Below, one piece after another: positions 1 through 10,037 of a stretch of DNA of 64,000 nucleotides. The notes beneath the pieces were generated by a model. It saw nothing but the letters and a program-made list of their open reading frames with translations, made no database searches and was not told the DNA's origin. Positions within the stretch are counted from its first letter, which is position 1. Each line of letters begins with the position of its first letter. The stretch is from Ahaetulla prasina. Its lineage: Eukaryota > Chordata > Lepidosauria > Squamata > Colubridae. The translations under genes were made by a program, and so were the position numbers. The DNA is taken from positions 93,857,825 through 93,921,824 of the forward strand of contig NC_080543.1 in the NCBI RefSeq assembly GCF_028640845.1, given 5' to 3'.

Positions 1-1396
1 TGCAGGGAGAGTGGGACAAGATAGATTCTATAAGAATTTGAAATAGTCTTTTAAATTAAAGATACAGATTTAACAGGTATAGGAGAATAAACAAAGGAAT
101 AGAATTGAGAATGAACATCAAGGGTGGGAAATTTGATATTTCTTTTGCCATTTGGTACAGTTACTCCATGTAGTAAATAGTCTCTTGCATTATGAGTAAA
201 GTATGAATAGAGGGTCATAGGGTTATCAATAAATTGCTGTAGCCAATTTGTGCAGAATGAATCTATGTCACAGCTATTCTGAGTTGAAGATTATTCTAGT
301 TGTGCCAGAAAACTTCCTACTTGAAAGATATATTAGCTGTGTAGAGAAGTTTATGCTTAGTATGGTTGTTTGATCCTTTTACATCTTAGATGATATCAAA
401 GTTAGCAAAATAGGGAATGTGAAAAAGAAAAATGTTTCATTTATTAATTAGGTAGCTAATTATAAGTCAATTGATTATGGAAGCAGATTTAAATAAATAA
501 ATATCAATAATTAAATAGCTTTAGCTGTGATCCTTTGGCAGATCAATTTCAGGCATTTACTGGGTTATAAAGTTGCTTATATCCATTTAATACTGAATTT
601 AGGACTTGCTCTGTGACAAATCTCTCTGGTGGAATAATTCCTTCTGTGGTAGCATAAATGAATGTGATAATTCTCCTTCATCTTTCAAGAAGATTTTCTT
701 TAGAATTATCTCTGTGGAGTCTGTGAAAAGTTTTATATAGAAGTGTATAACAGTTTCCTCTTTATATGAAAAAATCTTGCAATGTTTCCTGGTGGTGGTG
801 GTTGTAGTGGTAGTGGTAGTGGTAGTGGTAGTGGCAGCAGCAACAGCAGCTCTTTTAATATTTACAAAAAATTATCTAGGTCAGTAGTGCTCTCCTAATA
901 TTTTGGACTTCAAAGTATCCAACAGTTTGGCCAAAAGCAAGGAATTATGGATGTTGAGGTTTAAAACTTCAAGTCTTCTCCATTCATATAATTGAGTAAA
1001 TTGCTAATCTTTATGAATCATTGTGCCCATTAAAAATCCAATTAGCTACAGTGGCAGAGCCATAGATTTAATATGGATAGAGTTCTGAGTATTGTTTCAT
1101 CAGCATTAGTTGATTCACCAACTGTGCTTGTTAGTGGGGGAAAAGTGACTATAGCAATTACCACTGTATTTTATCTGGGTGTGACTCATAAAGCAACCTC
1201 AAAACTTGAATTGGTTCAAAAAAATTCTCTGTTCATCCCTGTTGACAGTACTGTTCTTAGTGAAAAGTATATCTGCTATGAAATATCTACAATTTCAATA
1301 AGGTTTTTAAAAAAATATTACATTGCATATAGGACTCAAAACCCTAGAGAATATGACTTGTATTTTGGAATTTGTAGACTAGAGTTGAGACTTGAA
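1..1396. other. AT-rich DNA without a recognised gene
   Basis: I see no recognisable exon, RNA gene or repeat family here apart from the short triplet repeat listed next. An open frame at 1073-1405 has no recognisable domain and runs into the Penelope-type end at 1397, so I treat it as chance. Confidence 0.6.
791..850. repeat. GGT/AGTGGT then CAG/CAA imperfect triplet repeat
   Basis: About 30 bases of GTG/GGT triplets pass into TAGTGG hexamer units and then CAG/CAA triplets. It is an imperfect microsatellite with no reading-frame context. Confidence 0.7.
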
Positions 1397-1441
1397 TTGC
1401 ACTGATGATATTACCTAGTTTGGGTAATGAAATGTCTGCAA
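1397..1441 (+). ncRNA. Hammerhead-ribozyme-like motif in PLE end
   Basis: Reading 5' to 3': TTGCA (1397-1401) can pair with TGCAA (1437-1441) as stem I. CTGATGA (1402-1408) matches the hammerhead core CUGANGA. ATTACC (1410-1415) pairs perfectly with GGTAAT (1423-1428) as stem II. GAAA (1429-1432) follows, and then TGTC, in which C1436 would be the cleavage base. Stem III would be only about two pairs, as in dimer-acting hammerheads. One extra base (T1409) separates the core from stem II and departs from the canonical form. Penelope-like elements are known to carry hammerhead motifs. Activity is not shown. Confidence 0.5.
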
Positions 1442-1475
1442 GAAAACAACCAAGCTCTGAGAGCAACAAGGTCCC
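1397..1475 (+). mobile_element. Penelope-like element end (pLTR-type) fragment
   Basis: The block from TTGCACTGATGA through TGTCTGCAAGAAAACAACCAA recurs at 28138-28200, 32945-33085 and 56345-56410. At 27.6 and 55.2 kb it lies 3' of GIY-YIG-like coding remnants, which is why I assign it to the 3' terminal region of a Penelope-like retroelement. Only the end is preserved here, and neither a start nor a target duplication could be fixed. Confidence 0.55.
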
Positions 1476-1539
1476 CTCATTTCAACCTTGAAACTTGAAT
1501 TGTTTGAATTTTCAGTTGTTATTATTCATCATCTGGACC

Positions 1540-2124
1540 TGTTGTATCTGCGGGGCCCGAGCCGGGCTTCCTGGCACAGAGTGACTCAGAGAGTGAGGGG
1601 GAAGAGCCGACAGGGCTTCCCTCTGCAGAATCTTCCTCTCTGGCTCCGCTCCAGATTCCAGAAGCAGGTGGAGGAGGAGGAGGAGGAGCTGACACAACCT
1701 CTTTCCCCCAACCCCTCCTCCTCTTCCCTGGCAGAGCTCCAAGAGCCAGCTGAGGGGAATCCAGTATGGTTAGATGCAAGGCAGCGATGCCGAGCAAAGC
1801 GTGCGCAGCAAAAGGAAGGAAGGGGCCGGCCCGGGGAGTGCTGAGTCATGGAGCCACACCCCATAGGGTATAAAAGTGGGCGGAACTGCCTTTGGGCTCC
1901 TTGATGGACAAAGACTGACTTTTGGGAGCTTCGGCTGTGTTATTTTGTGATTCAGACTTTGACTTCTGTTTATTCCTGAACTGCAAATTACGCTGGTCTG
2001 AGAAGAACTTGGCAGGCAATCGCAGGTTCGTTGCCAGGACTGTTATCTGTTGTCGGAGTGAATTGCTGGCAAGGAAAGTCAACTCGTGTATCTTTTTGGA
2101 TTGTGATCGGGAGGGGACATAACA
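1540..2124 (+). mobile_element. Solo-LTR-like GC-rich block
   Basis: A GC-rich island in AT-rich surroundings is bounded by TGTTGT and ATAACA, an imperfect inverted TGTT/AACA pair typical of LTR termini. It contains an AP-1-like site, a strong TATA box and acidic Ser/Glu-rich coding-like triplets near 1570-1640. The 5-bp flanks (GGACC and TCACC) match at only three positions, so the target duplication is weak. Alternatives are the promoter of an unrecognised gene or part of a larger retroelement. Confidence 0.4.
1842..1876 (+). promoter_or_regulatory. AP-1-like site and TATA box
   Basis: TGAGTCA at 1842-1848 is a consensus AP-1 site. TATAAAAG at 1869-1876 is a near-perfect TATA box in a GC-rich setting. 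Their order suits polymerase II initiation about 30 bp downstream, near 1900, inside the LTR-like block. Confidence 0.5.
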
Positions 2125-2537
2125 TCACCACTGTGGGAATTCTTATGGAGGAACAATGATTTATAACAATAGGAAAACAAAGTGGTAACTCTATTGACTA
2201 TTTTGGAATTATCACATAGGAAGAAGCATAATAAAGAATCACAGTTAAGGATATAATTTCATTGTCAGCGATGGATTGATTTGAAGATTAAATCCTGAAG
2301 TAGCAATTGCATTCAAGGCTATATTCTTTATTCCTCTCATTTCATGTAACAAGTATATTCTGTTCAGTTTTTATCTACATAAGTGCTTTTTTCAATCTGT
2401 TTGTTCAAGGAGATGCAATTTTCATACCCATGTGTTCTTGGGACTGTTTCCATTTAGCTGCAATTCAAACTGACAAAAAACTTGATTATGGCTCTCGTAA
2501 CAACCAAGCAAGAAACTAACATCTCTTGCTGAGTCAA
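2125..2537. other. No recognised feature
   Basis: Unremarkable AT-rich sequence. The 70-codon frame at 2307-2519 has no recognisable motif. Confidence 0.5.
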
Positions 2538-2604
2538 CAGCCCTGAGTCCTTAGGGAGATAGGGCGGTATATAAATTTGAAAAATAAATAAATAAATAAA
2601 TAAA
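2538..2604 (+). mobile_element. L2-like LINE 3' tail fragment
   Basis: CCCTGAGTCCTTAGGGAGAT followed by AGGGCGGTATATAAATT and an (AATA)n tail matches the 3' terminus of the L2-like copies at 4.0 and 48.2 kb. The opposed CCCTGAGTCC and AGGGCGG blocks form the small 3' hairpin typical of this family. Only about 65 bp are retained. Confidence 0.7.
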
Positions 2605-3157
2605 CATTATCTCATCATGAACCAACATTGCTGAGAATTATTGCTAAATATAGCCTTACTACATTTGTTTCACTTCTAAAACTGCCAGGTATTTAAAACT
2701 TTCTTTTGTGACTGTCTATGCTGTGAAATTTACTCAACAGTATTTCACTTAAATACGTATTGAAAGATACAATTTTTTAATGCAAAGGTAAACAGAATGC
2801 AGAACAGAATTTAGGAGCAGATTTTTGGTTAAGATGCAATAGTTTGGAGGGTACTGTATGTATAGCTTTTCCCTTTCCTCTCTGTTATCTTTCCTCCCTT
2901 CCTTGATCCAAAACAAGATTTTCCACTGAAATAGGGCTACTGAAATGAAGATCACAAGGGTAGATCTTTGTGGTACCTCAATCAATTCAGGCACTGCAAA
3001 TAAAATGTCTAGGCTCAACATGTTCTCAAAAGCCTTGTTGGTTGACTGTACTTGTTCATTTTATGTGCAGTTGGTTTAAAAGAAAAATAGCACTGTTCTT
3101 TTTTTTGAAATGTCTTCTTACTTATTTAATGCATTGTGTTTATTGGGCTTCTTAACG
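2605..3157. other. No recognised feature
   Basis: AT-rich sequence. The minus frame 2749-3021 shows no domain and no codon-usage contrast. Confidence 0.5.
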
Positions 3158-3159
3158 TA

Positions 3160-3535
3160 AAGGTAGTCCTCAATTTACAACAGTTCATTTAGTGACTGTT
3201 CGAAGTTACTAACAGCACTGAAAAAGTGACTTATGATCATTTTTCACACTTACAACCATTGCAATATCCCCCTGGTCATGTGATCAAAATTCAGATGCTT
3301 GGCACCTGGTTCATATTTATGATGATTGCAGTGTCCCAGAGTCATGTGATCCACTTTTGCAACCTTCTGACAAGCAAAGTCAATGGGGAAGCAAGATTCA
3401 CTTAACAACTGTGTTACTAACTTAACATCTGCAGTAAGACACTTAACAACTGTGAAAAAAAAAGGTCTTAAAGTGGGGCAAAATTCACTTAACAAATTTT
3501 GGGCTCAACTGTGATCGTAAGTTGAGGACTACCTG
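3160..3535. mobile_element. MITE with AGGTAGTCCTCAA ends (TA target)
   Basis: Terminal inverted repeats AGGTAGTCCTCAA (left) and TTGAGGACTACCTG (right) bound 376 bp. Degenerate internal repeats of CACTTAACAACTG type are present. Flanking TA at 3158-3159 and 3536-3537 would be a 2-bp target duplication, as in Tc1/mariner-like or similar transposons. A second copy lies at 21646-22039. It has no coding capacity. Confidence 0.65.
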
Positions 3536-3577
3536 TAGAAAAAAGAAATCAAAATGCTAAAAAGAATCAATCTAGTG

Positions 3578-3999
3578 CAGGGGAGTCAAACTCAATTTCA
3601 TTGAGGGCCGTATCAGGGTTGTGTTTTACCTCGGGGGGGGGAGCTGGGGGGCATGGCCAGGGTGGGTGTGGCCAGTTCAATGTCACTCCTGTCAGCAGTG
3701 CCTGTGGTGGCCCAAGTGCTCTGCAGAGAAAATGGGCTTCCAATTTCCATTTTCAGCTTGGACAGCATCCTGCAACCCTCTGCCAGTGAAAACGGAGCTC
3801 AGGAGGGCTGCGCGGGAGCTCCGTTTTCACTGGCAGAGGGTTGCAGGTTGTCCCTGCTGAAAACGGAGATTGGGAACCTGTTTTTGCTGGCAGAAGCACC
3901 ACAGGCAGTCCTTCGCTGTTTCCAGGGTGGCCCCATGGGCCATATCTAAGTACTCCATGGGCCAGATCTGGCACCCAGGCCTTGAGTTTGACACCCCTG
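3578..3999. mobile_element. Non-autonomous hAT element (CAGGGGTGTCAAACTC type)
   Basis: The ends CAGGGGAGTCAAACTCAA and TTGAGTTTGACACCCCTG are near-perfect inverted repeats. They are flanked by 8-bp duplications ATCTAGTG (3570-3577) and GTCTAGTG (4000-4007), 7 of 8 identical. Length is 422 bp and there is no transposase. A second copy, 17300-17691, has a perfect 8-bp duplication. It contains internal opposed copies of a CTCTGCCAGTGAAAACGGAG block. Confidence 0.8.
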
Positions 4000-4039
4000 G
4001 TCTAGTGGAAAGAAGAGCATTCATGTGGCATTAAACAGT

Positions 4040-5475
4040 ATTTTATTTATTTATTTTATTTATTTTATCACATTTATATACCGCCCTATCTCCCTAGGGA
4101 CTCAGGGCGGTTCACAGGCAAATAAAAAGTACATATAAATACAGACTAAAATAACAGTTAAAAAACTTATTCTACATGGCCGAATTATTAAAAAGCAATA
4201 TAAATAATAAAACCCCTTAAAACCAGTATAAATTTAAAATCTAATCCAGTCCTGCGCAGATGAATAAATGTGTTTTAAGCTCGCGACGGAAGGTTCGGAG
4301 GTCCGGAAGTTGACGAAGTCCTGGGGGGAGTTCGTTCCAGAGGGTGGGAGCCCCCACAGAGAAGGCCGTTCCCCTGGGTGTCGCCAGATGGCACTGCCTA
4401 GCTGACGGCACCCTGAGGAGTCCCTCTCTGTGAGAGCGCACGGGTCGGTGAGAGGTATTCGGTAGCAGTAGGCGGTCCCGTAAGTAGCCCGGCCCTATGC
4501 CATGGAGCACTTTAAAGATGGTTACCAAAACCTTGAAGTGCACCCGGAAGGCCACAGGTAGCCAGTGCAGTCTGCGCAGGATAGGTGTCACACGGGAGTC
4601 GCGAGGGGCTCCCTCTATCACCCGCGCAGCTGCATTCTGAACTAACTGAAGCCTCCGGATGCCCCTCAAGGGGAGCCCCATGTAGAGAGCATTGCAGTAA
4701 TCCAGACGAGATGTCACGAGGGCGTGAGTGACCGTGCATAAGGCATCCCGGTCTAGAAAGGGGCGCAACTGGTGCACCAGGCGAACCTGGTAGAAAGCTC
4801 TCCTGGAGACGGCCGTCAAATGATCTTCAAAAGACAGCCGTTCATCCAGGAGGACGCCCAAGTTGTGCACCCTCTCCATTGGGGACAATGACTCGCCCCC
4901 AACAGTCAGCCGTGGACTCAGCTGACTGTACCGGGATGCCGGCATCCACAGCCACTCTGTCTTGGAGGGATTGAGCTTGAGCCTGTTTCTCCCCATCCAG
5001 ACCCATATGGCTTCCAAACACCGGGACAGCACTTCGATAGCTTCGTTGGGGTGGCCCGGTGTGGAAAAGTACAGCTGGGTGTCATCAGCGTACAGCTGGT
5101 ACCTCACACCGAAGCCACTGATGATCTCACCCAGCGGCTTCATATAGATGTTGAACAGAAGGGGCGAGAGAATCGACCCCTGCGGCACCCCACAAGTGAG
5201 CCGCCTCGGGGCCGACCTCTGCCCCCTTGTCAACACCGTCTGCGACCGATCGGAGAGATAGGAGGAGAACCACCGATAAACGGTGCCTCCCACTCCCAAT
5301 CCCTCCAACTGGCGCAGCAGGATACCATGGTCGATGGTATCAAAAGCCGCTGAGAGGTCTAATAGGACCAGGGCAGAGGAACAGCCCCTATCCCTGGCCC
5401 TCCAGAGATCATCCACCAACGCAACCAAAGCCATCTCAGTGCTGTAACCGGGCCGGAAACCGGATTGGAACGTAT
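4040..5475 (-). mobile_element. L2-like LINE (L2/CR1 group), 5'-truncated
   Basis: The element runs on the minus strand from about 5475 to a (TAAA)n-type tail at 4040-4070. The hairpin-like 3' end (CCCTAGGGACTCAGGG on the plus strand) is conserved with the copies at 41.3 and 48.2 kb. It is truncated within the reverse transcriptase, just before the FRPGYST block, so the endonuclease domain is absent. That is typical of aborted target-primed reverse transcription. No target duplication could be defined. Confidence 0.85.
4241..5475 (-). pseudogene. L2-like LINE ORF2 fragment, reverse transcriptase C-terminal part
   Basis: About 410 uninterrupted codons cover RT motifs from FRPGYSTEM through the first catalytic aspartate (LLDLSAAFDTIDH), CGVPQGSILSPLLF, YADDTQLY (catalytic YADD) and LKLNPSKTEWLWM, then the conserved C-terminal tail WNELPPGLRQLPDLRTF and a stop at 4241. 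The open frame extends past 5475 to a Met at 5575, but those first ~35 residues are flanking DNA read through. The protein would have carried out target-primed reverse transcription. Without the endonuclease and N-terminal region this copy cannot move on its own. The lack of stops suggests a fairly young insertion. Confidence 0.85.
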
Positions 5476-6206
5476 AACAACTTAGATATGATTTCCCTCT
5501 TCTTCCATCTCTTTCAATGTATTTGAATTGTCTCCAGGAATTCAGTTGCGTTAAATCTAAATATTTCATGTTCACTTGTCCATTACTTGGGTTACATACC
5601 TTTTAAGGAACTGGAAAAAGAAACAAATGATTTTGGGGAGTAAGCCAAGAGGGCTTTGGGAAAATTAGAGAGTTGTTGCATTTATGAAAGCTTAAATTTT
5701 CAAGCAGCTGAAGCCAATCCCAATCTGCACTCAGGCCATTACCTCACCACATCAATTCAATGCATTTACCTCTGGCCTATCTGCTTCTTCCCTCCTCCAG
5801 GATGGATTCTTTTATTTCATTTGGGCCTCTCTCCTTTGCTTAGTTCTGCATTTCTCCCAACAACAAACAGCCACATCCCCTTCCCCATCTTTTTGGAGAA
5901 GGGGATGCTTTTCTAATCTTAAAAATATGTTGTGGTTGCTTTCACAAAATGGCTACCAGGATGGTCTTCCCTATCACAACATTGCTGAATACTGAATGTG
6001 GACAGTTACAGAACTCCCATTGGCCAAATGAAAAAGTAATGGTGATATTCCTGACACTCATACAATCCTTTCCTACTTACTTTTTTCTCCTTCCTTCACA
6101 AGGAAGCCGGCAAGATTTTTTTTTTAAAGCAATGCCCTGTTTAGTTTTCTACCATTTTCCACCATTTTAATTTCCTAAGAACGTCTACCTACAAAAGCCC
6201 CATAAG
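5476..6206. other. No recognised feature
   Basis: Short open frames at 5656-5916 and 5949-6170 lack recognisable domains. No repeat ends or splice-flanked coding segment was seen. Confidence 0.5.
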
Positions 6207-6217
6207 TTCAGTGACAT

Positions 6218-6292
<75 letters not shown>

Positions 6293-7015
6293 TCAACAAA
6301 TACAAGAAAACAAGTAACAGTAGGCACAGACATGGACACATGAAAAGTTTTTGGCACAAAAAAAAGTATATAAATTGGCAAAACATAGCCATAAACACAT
6401 AGAATGATTATATATAATTGGGAAGATTAGGACAGGGATGGTAGGCACGCTGGTGCACTTAAGCATGTCCCCTTAGGGACCTCTTAAGAAACATGAAAGG
6501 TCCAGGGTAAACAGTTTACGGAAAAAGGTATGGGGATTAGGGAGACTAACAACAGGATCAGGTAGAGTGTTCCAGACATTTACTACTCTATTGCAAAAGT
6601 CATATTTCTTAAGTTAAGTACAGTTAAGATTAGAGCAAATTACATTGAGTTTAAATCTATTGATGGCCCTTGTATTATTATGGTTGAAATTAAAGTATTC
6701 ATTTACAGGTAGAACGTTTTGGTAAATAATCTTATGAACTAAGCATAGGTTGAAACGTAGACGATGTAGTTTGAGGCTTTCTACACTCAAGATTTCAAGT
6801 CTGGTGGCCTAGGGAATTTTATTTCGAGCAGAAGAATTGAGAACTCTCCTAGTAAAATAACTCTGGACCCTCTCTAATGTAATGATGTCTGAAATACAGT
6901 GAGGTTTCCATACAGATGAACAGTAATCAAGTATAAGTCTGGCAAAGGTTTTATATGCTCTAGTTTGGAGCATTACCAGAGAGAAAACTTTGTAAAAGTT
7001 ATAACCTTGTTGGTT
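6207..7015 (-). mobile_element. Degenerate CR1-type LINE 3' end with (TTTA)n tail
   Basis: A pure (TTTA)n run at 6211-6292 is the reversed (TAAA)n tail. It is followed by sequence matching the reverse complement of the CR1 3' end seen intact at 43.6-44.1 kb (GGTAGGCAC...CATGTCCCC...CTCTTAAGAAAC). Homology continues through the region encoding the C-terminal domain to about 7015. Many substitutions and several frameshifts mark it as older than the 42.5 kb copy. Confidence 0.75.
6211..6292. repeat. (TTTA)n microsatellite
   Basis: About 20 uninterrupted copies, continuous with the CR1 3' end, so probably an expanded LINE tail. Confidence 0.9.
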
Positions 7016-7352
7016 ATAAAGATGTTTTATTTTGATTGGCTCTTATACATGCAGCATGTCAGCCCCCTATTTTTTAAAATTAAAAGAACATGGGGCAAAG
7101 TAAGTCATCAGCCCAACTATAGTACATAACACAACTCTCCAAAGCTGAAGGAGGCATCATTGAATCATATATTCAAGGCTACCAGATTGAAATGATCAAA
7201 GAAGTTTCATTCTTTGATGGTGGGGTTTGGACTAAGCAGCCCTGTTAGGCATATGGAAGCCCCATTTTACCTTTCAATGTGCTCTAGAAAAACCTATCTC
7301 CTTCTTTTTACTCTTACTGACAATCCCAGAAGAGGCATTCCAGAGACTGAGT
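7016..7352. other. No recognised feature
   Basis: AT-rich sequence with no motif recognised. Confidence 0.45.
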
Positions 7353-7360
7353 GTGTATAT

Positions 7361-7649
7361 CAGTGGTGGGATTCAATTTTTTTTACTACCAGTTCTGTGG
7401 GCGTGGCTTGGTGGATGTGGTGTGGCTTAGGATGTGTGGCAAGGATACTGTAAAATCTCCATTCCCATCCCACTCCAGGGGAAGGTTACTACAAAATCCC
7501 CATTTCCTCCAATCAGCTGGGACTTAGGAGGCAGAGAATAGATGGGGGTGGGGCCAGTCAGAGGTGGTATTTACCGGTTCTCTGAACTACTCAAAATTTC
7601 CACTATCAGTTCTCCAGAACTGGTCAGAACCTGCTGAATACCACCTCTG
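7361..7649. mobile_element. Non-autonomous hAT MITE (CAGTGGTGGGATTC type)
   Basis: Ends CAGTGGTGGGATTC and GAATACCACCTCTG are inverted repeats. Perfect 8-bp duplications GTGTATAT lie at 7353-7360 and 7650-7657. Length is 289 bp. Internally it has GTGGGCGTGGCTTGGTGG and repeated AAGG-TACT-CAAAATC units. A related copy lies at 13514-13781. Confidence 0.85.
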
Positions 7650-7783
7650 GTGTATATGTGGCAAATTATGAAGTATGCATTACAACACCAAGACACAGAC
7701 TTTATGACTTCTATACTTCTGTTTAACATCAAGATGCAAATATAAAAGACCACGGTTTACATCACAACATCATATTGTGGTGT

Positions 7784-8362
7784 TGTTGGAAGAAATATCC
7801 ATCTGGGTTCAGTTCCAAGTGGGGATAAAAACACTGGAAACATGGAGGCTGCTTGGAAAGATGGTTTAATGGTGGTCAGGATCACATGGCTTGAGTTCCT
7901 GAACAGAAAAGGGATGAGATCCTGTGCGCTCCCTGGCTTTATGCTTTTTCTGAGCTTTGAACTTTCTGGGGCACAGGAAGAGTATCCTGATTGGTTGTCA
8001 GACTCCCAGGTGGTCTAGGGTTCTTAGCTAATGTTGTAGGTTGTCTCTCAAGCTTGCTCTCAAGCTTGCCATGTGGTGAGTTTCTGTTGCTAGATGAGTC
8101 CTATTGTGTTGCAAATGATGGTCCATTGACAAAGGTGGGGGGATTGAGTGAGCTTGGCTGAAGCCTTAATTGCCCATTGACAAAGGTGGGGAGAATGAGT
8201 TTCTACCTTTGACCCATTGACAAAGGTGGGGGGAGTCAGGAAGCTGCTTTGTCTTTAAAACATGTTTCTCCATTTCTCATCCAGGGAAATATATTCTGCC
8301 TTTTAAATATTTTCTAAAATATTGCATTCTTCTAGGAGAGGGGTGGGTGCTAAATTCCTACA
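7784..8362 (-). mobile_element. Solo LTR, about 579 bp
   Basis: On the minus strand the block starts TGTAGGAATTTAGC and ends CTTCCAACA, so it has TG..CA termini. GTGT directly flanks both sides (7780-7783 and 8363-8366) as a 4-bp target duplication. Toward the 5' part are three near-identical copies of CCATTGACAAAGGTGGGG (plus-strand reading, at about 8131, 8173 and 8215), resembling U3 enhancer repeats. A CATAAAG TATA-like box and ATTAAA poly(A)-like signal follow in the expected order. No internal region is present, so it looks like a recombined solo LTR. Confidence 0.6.
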
Positions 8363-9980
8363 GTGTTGAATTGGCTAGTGAGAACATTCCCAGTCTCCAC
8401 TTTCTGCCTTTGACAGTCATTTCAGATTGAGCGTTTTCCCTTCCGTAACAGCAGTAAAATGTTGTCCATTTCCTTTATAATTGTGCAAAGGAACACAATT
8501 AGGAACTCTCTCCCCTTCTGAACTCCTTTGATAAGGTAATTCATATAGAAGAAAGAAATAAAGTTCAGAAAGATTTTGATAGGAAAAATGGGTTATAGGT
8601 TTTAATTAAATTTGTTAGTTTTAAACAAATTAAAAGGTTTGATCAGAGTCTTGAGTTTTTGACTATCCATAGGCTAATATGGTTTTTCTCTTACAATGGA
8701 AGTCAGGTGATCTTACCTTAAAAAGGTATCTGATCCCCAGTCCTGACTAATCTTCAAGAAGCATTTACTAGTTGGCTTTATCTACCTGGCTATCCTCCCC
8801 TGTTTTTGACACCCAGCAAGAAAACACATTTTGCTTGAGTATAGCACGTGGTAAAAAGATGAAACGGCATTCCAAATGTGCAGCAAAGTGGCTGTGAGGA
8901 TCTGACATTTTGCTCATCTCCTGTTATCAAATGGTGAATGTTGGATGATGCCAGGAAATACCACAGTTCTTTGCAAGCAGGCGGAATTGATCCCTTTTAC
9001 ACTACTTCAGGTACTGTTTATTTCAATATCCTGAACATAGAGGGATAATGGACCTTAAACTTCCTAATTAGAAAGAACTGGTGGGGAGCCAGCAGTAAAC
9101 TGGATTTCTGCTGCCAGAAGAATGAATGAAGAGGTGATGATGGCCTCTTTTATATTTGTGGTTGCAAGTTGAAGTAAATCCTTGTGGTTTTCATAATAAC
9201 TTCAATTTCTGATTACAGATTAATATACCACTTTAAATATAGCAGTAGGAATGAATGAACTGAACTGAACTGAACTGGATTGGCAACAATTTAGGTAAAA
9301 GCATTCATGCTGATGACTGTAAATTGAAGGAAAGTATTTATAACGGCTATAAAAAGACTTGCATTTCCTTACATTCACAGGACAGTGTTAAGATGTCATT
9401 GTTAAAACTTCGGATGTTATTTTTTCGGAACCACTGTATCCCTTGGGTGATAGAATAGAATAACCTCCCCCCCTGACATTTAGAAATGTGGTTTTGCTTT
9501 CAACTCAACGGTGTTTATATGACATGAGTCAGTATTGAGTAATTTGCATTAGAGGCACTCACTCTTCCTGAGGCACTAATCTTTCATTTCTCTTCAGCAG
9601 ATTGTAGCATTTTTACCAGCTCAAGGAAAATGTCAATGTTTTCTTGAATGACACTGTCTAAAGTTTGAAAAGCTGCTGCCTGATATTTAGTACATAATCA
9701 ATTTCATTTCATCTTTTAAGTTGAAAGGAAATGCTAGTTTAGGAATGGGCACTCTCAAATGTCTTTAAAGGTCCCCATTGTTTTTTCTCTTCTATATTTG
9801 GACTTCTTGAAATACTTATTTACTAGTAATGAAGACATAGTCTAAAATGAAAGCCCTTTCAGATAGTAAAAGTACCTCTTCTGCAGAAGAGGTGAACAAT
9901 CTGGCATAGAATTGAAAACTTGCATTACACATCTATCATAGACCAGAGGTTTTGACTAAGAACTACTTTTTTGGCAATCA
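8363..9980. other. No recognised feature
   Basis: No repeat ends, exon-like frames or RNA genes recognised. Short GAACT direct repeats at about 9256-9277 are the only local structure. Confidence 0.5.
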
Positions 9981-10037
9981 TTATTTTTTTTATTATTTGC
10001 ATTTATATCTCGCCCTTCTCCAAAGACTCAGGGCAAT
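9981..10037 (-). mobile_element. L2-like/SINE 3' tail fragment
   Basis: TATATCTCGCCCTTCTCCAA and AGACTCAGGGC are the reverse complement of the GCCCTGAGTCTTCGGAGAAG / GGGCGGGATATAAAT tail seen at 56.1 and 63.7 kb. It is preceded by an AT-rich tail and is a short relic only. Confidence 0.6.

Noticed and set aside
793..850. CRISPR-like or variable-repeat array
   Set aside because: Plain imperfect triplet repeat without spacers.
1073..1405. 110-codon open frame
   Set aside because: No recognisable domain, AT-rich, and it ends inside the Penelope-type terminal repeat.
1488..1864. Overlapping frames on both strands in a GC-rich block
   Set aside because: GC-rich sequence lowers stop frequency. 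The frames have low-complexity Glu/Ser/Gly content and lie in an LTR-like block.
3601..4024. Several short frames in a GC-rich repeat
   Set aside because: They lie inside the hAT MITE and overlap on both strands.
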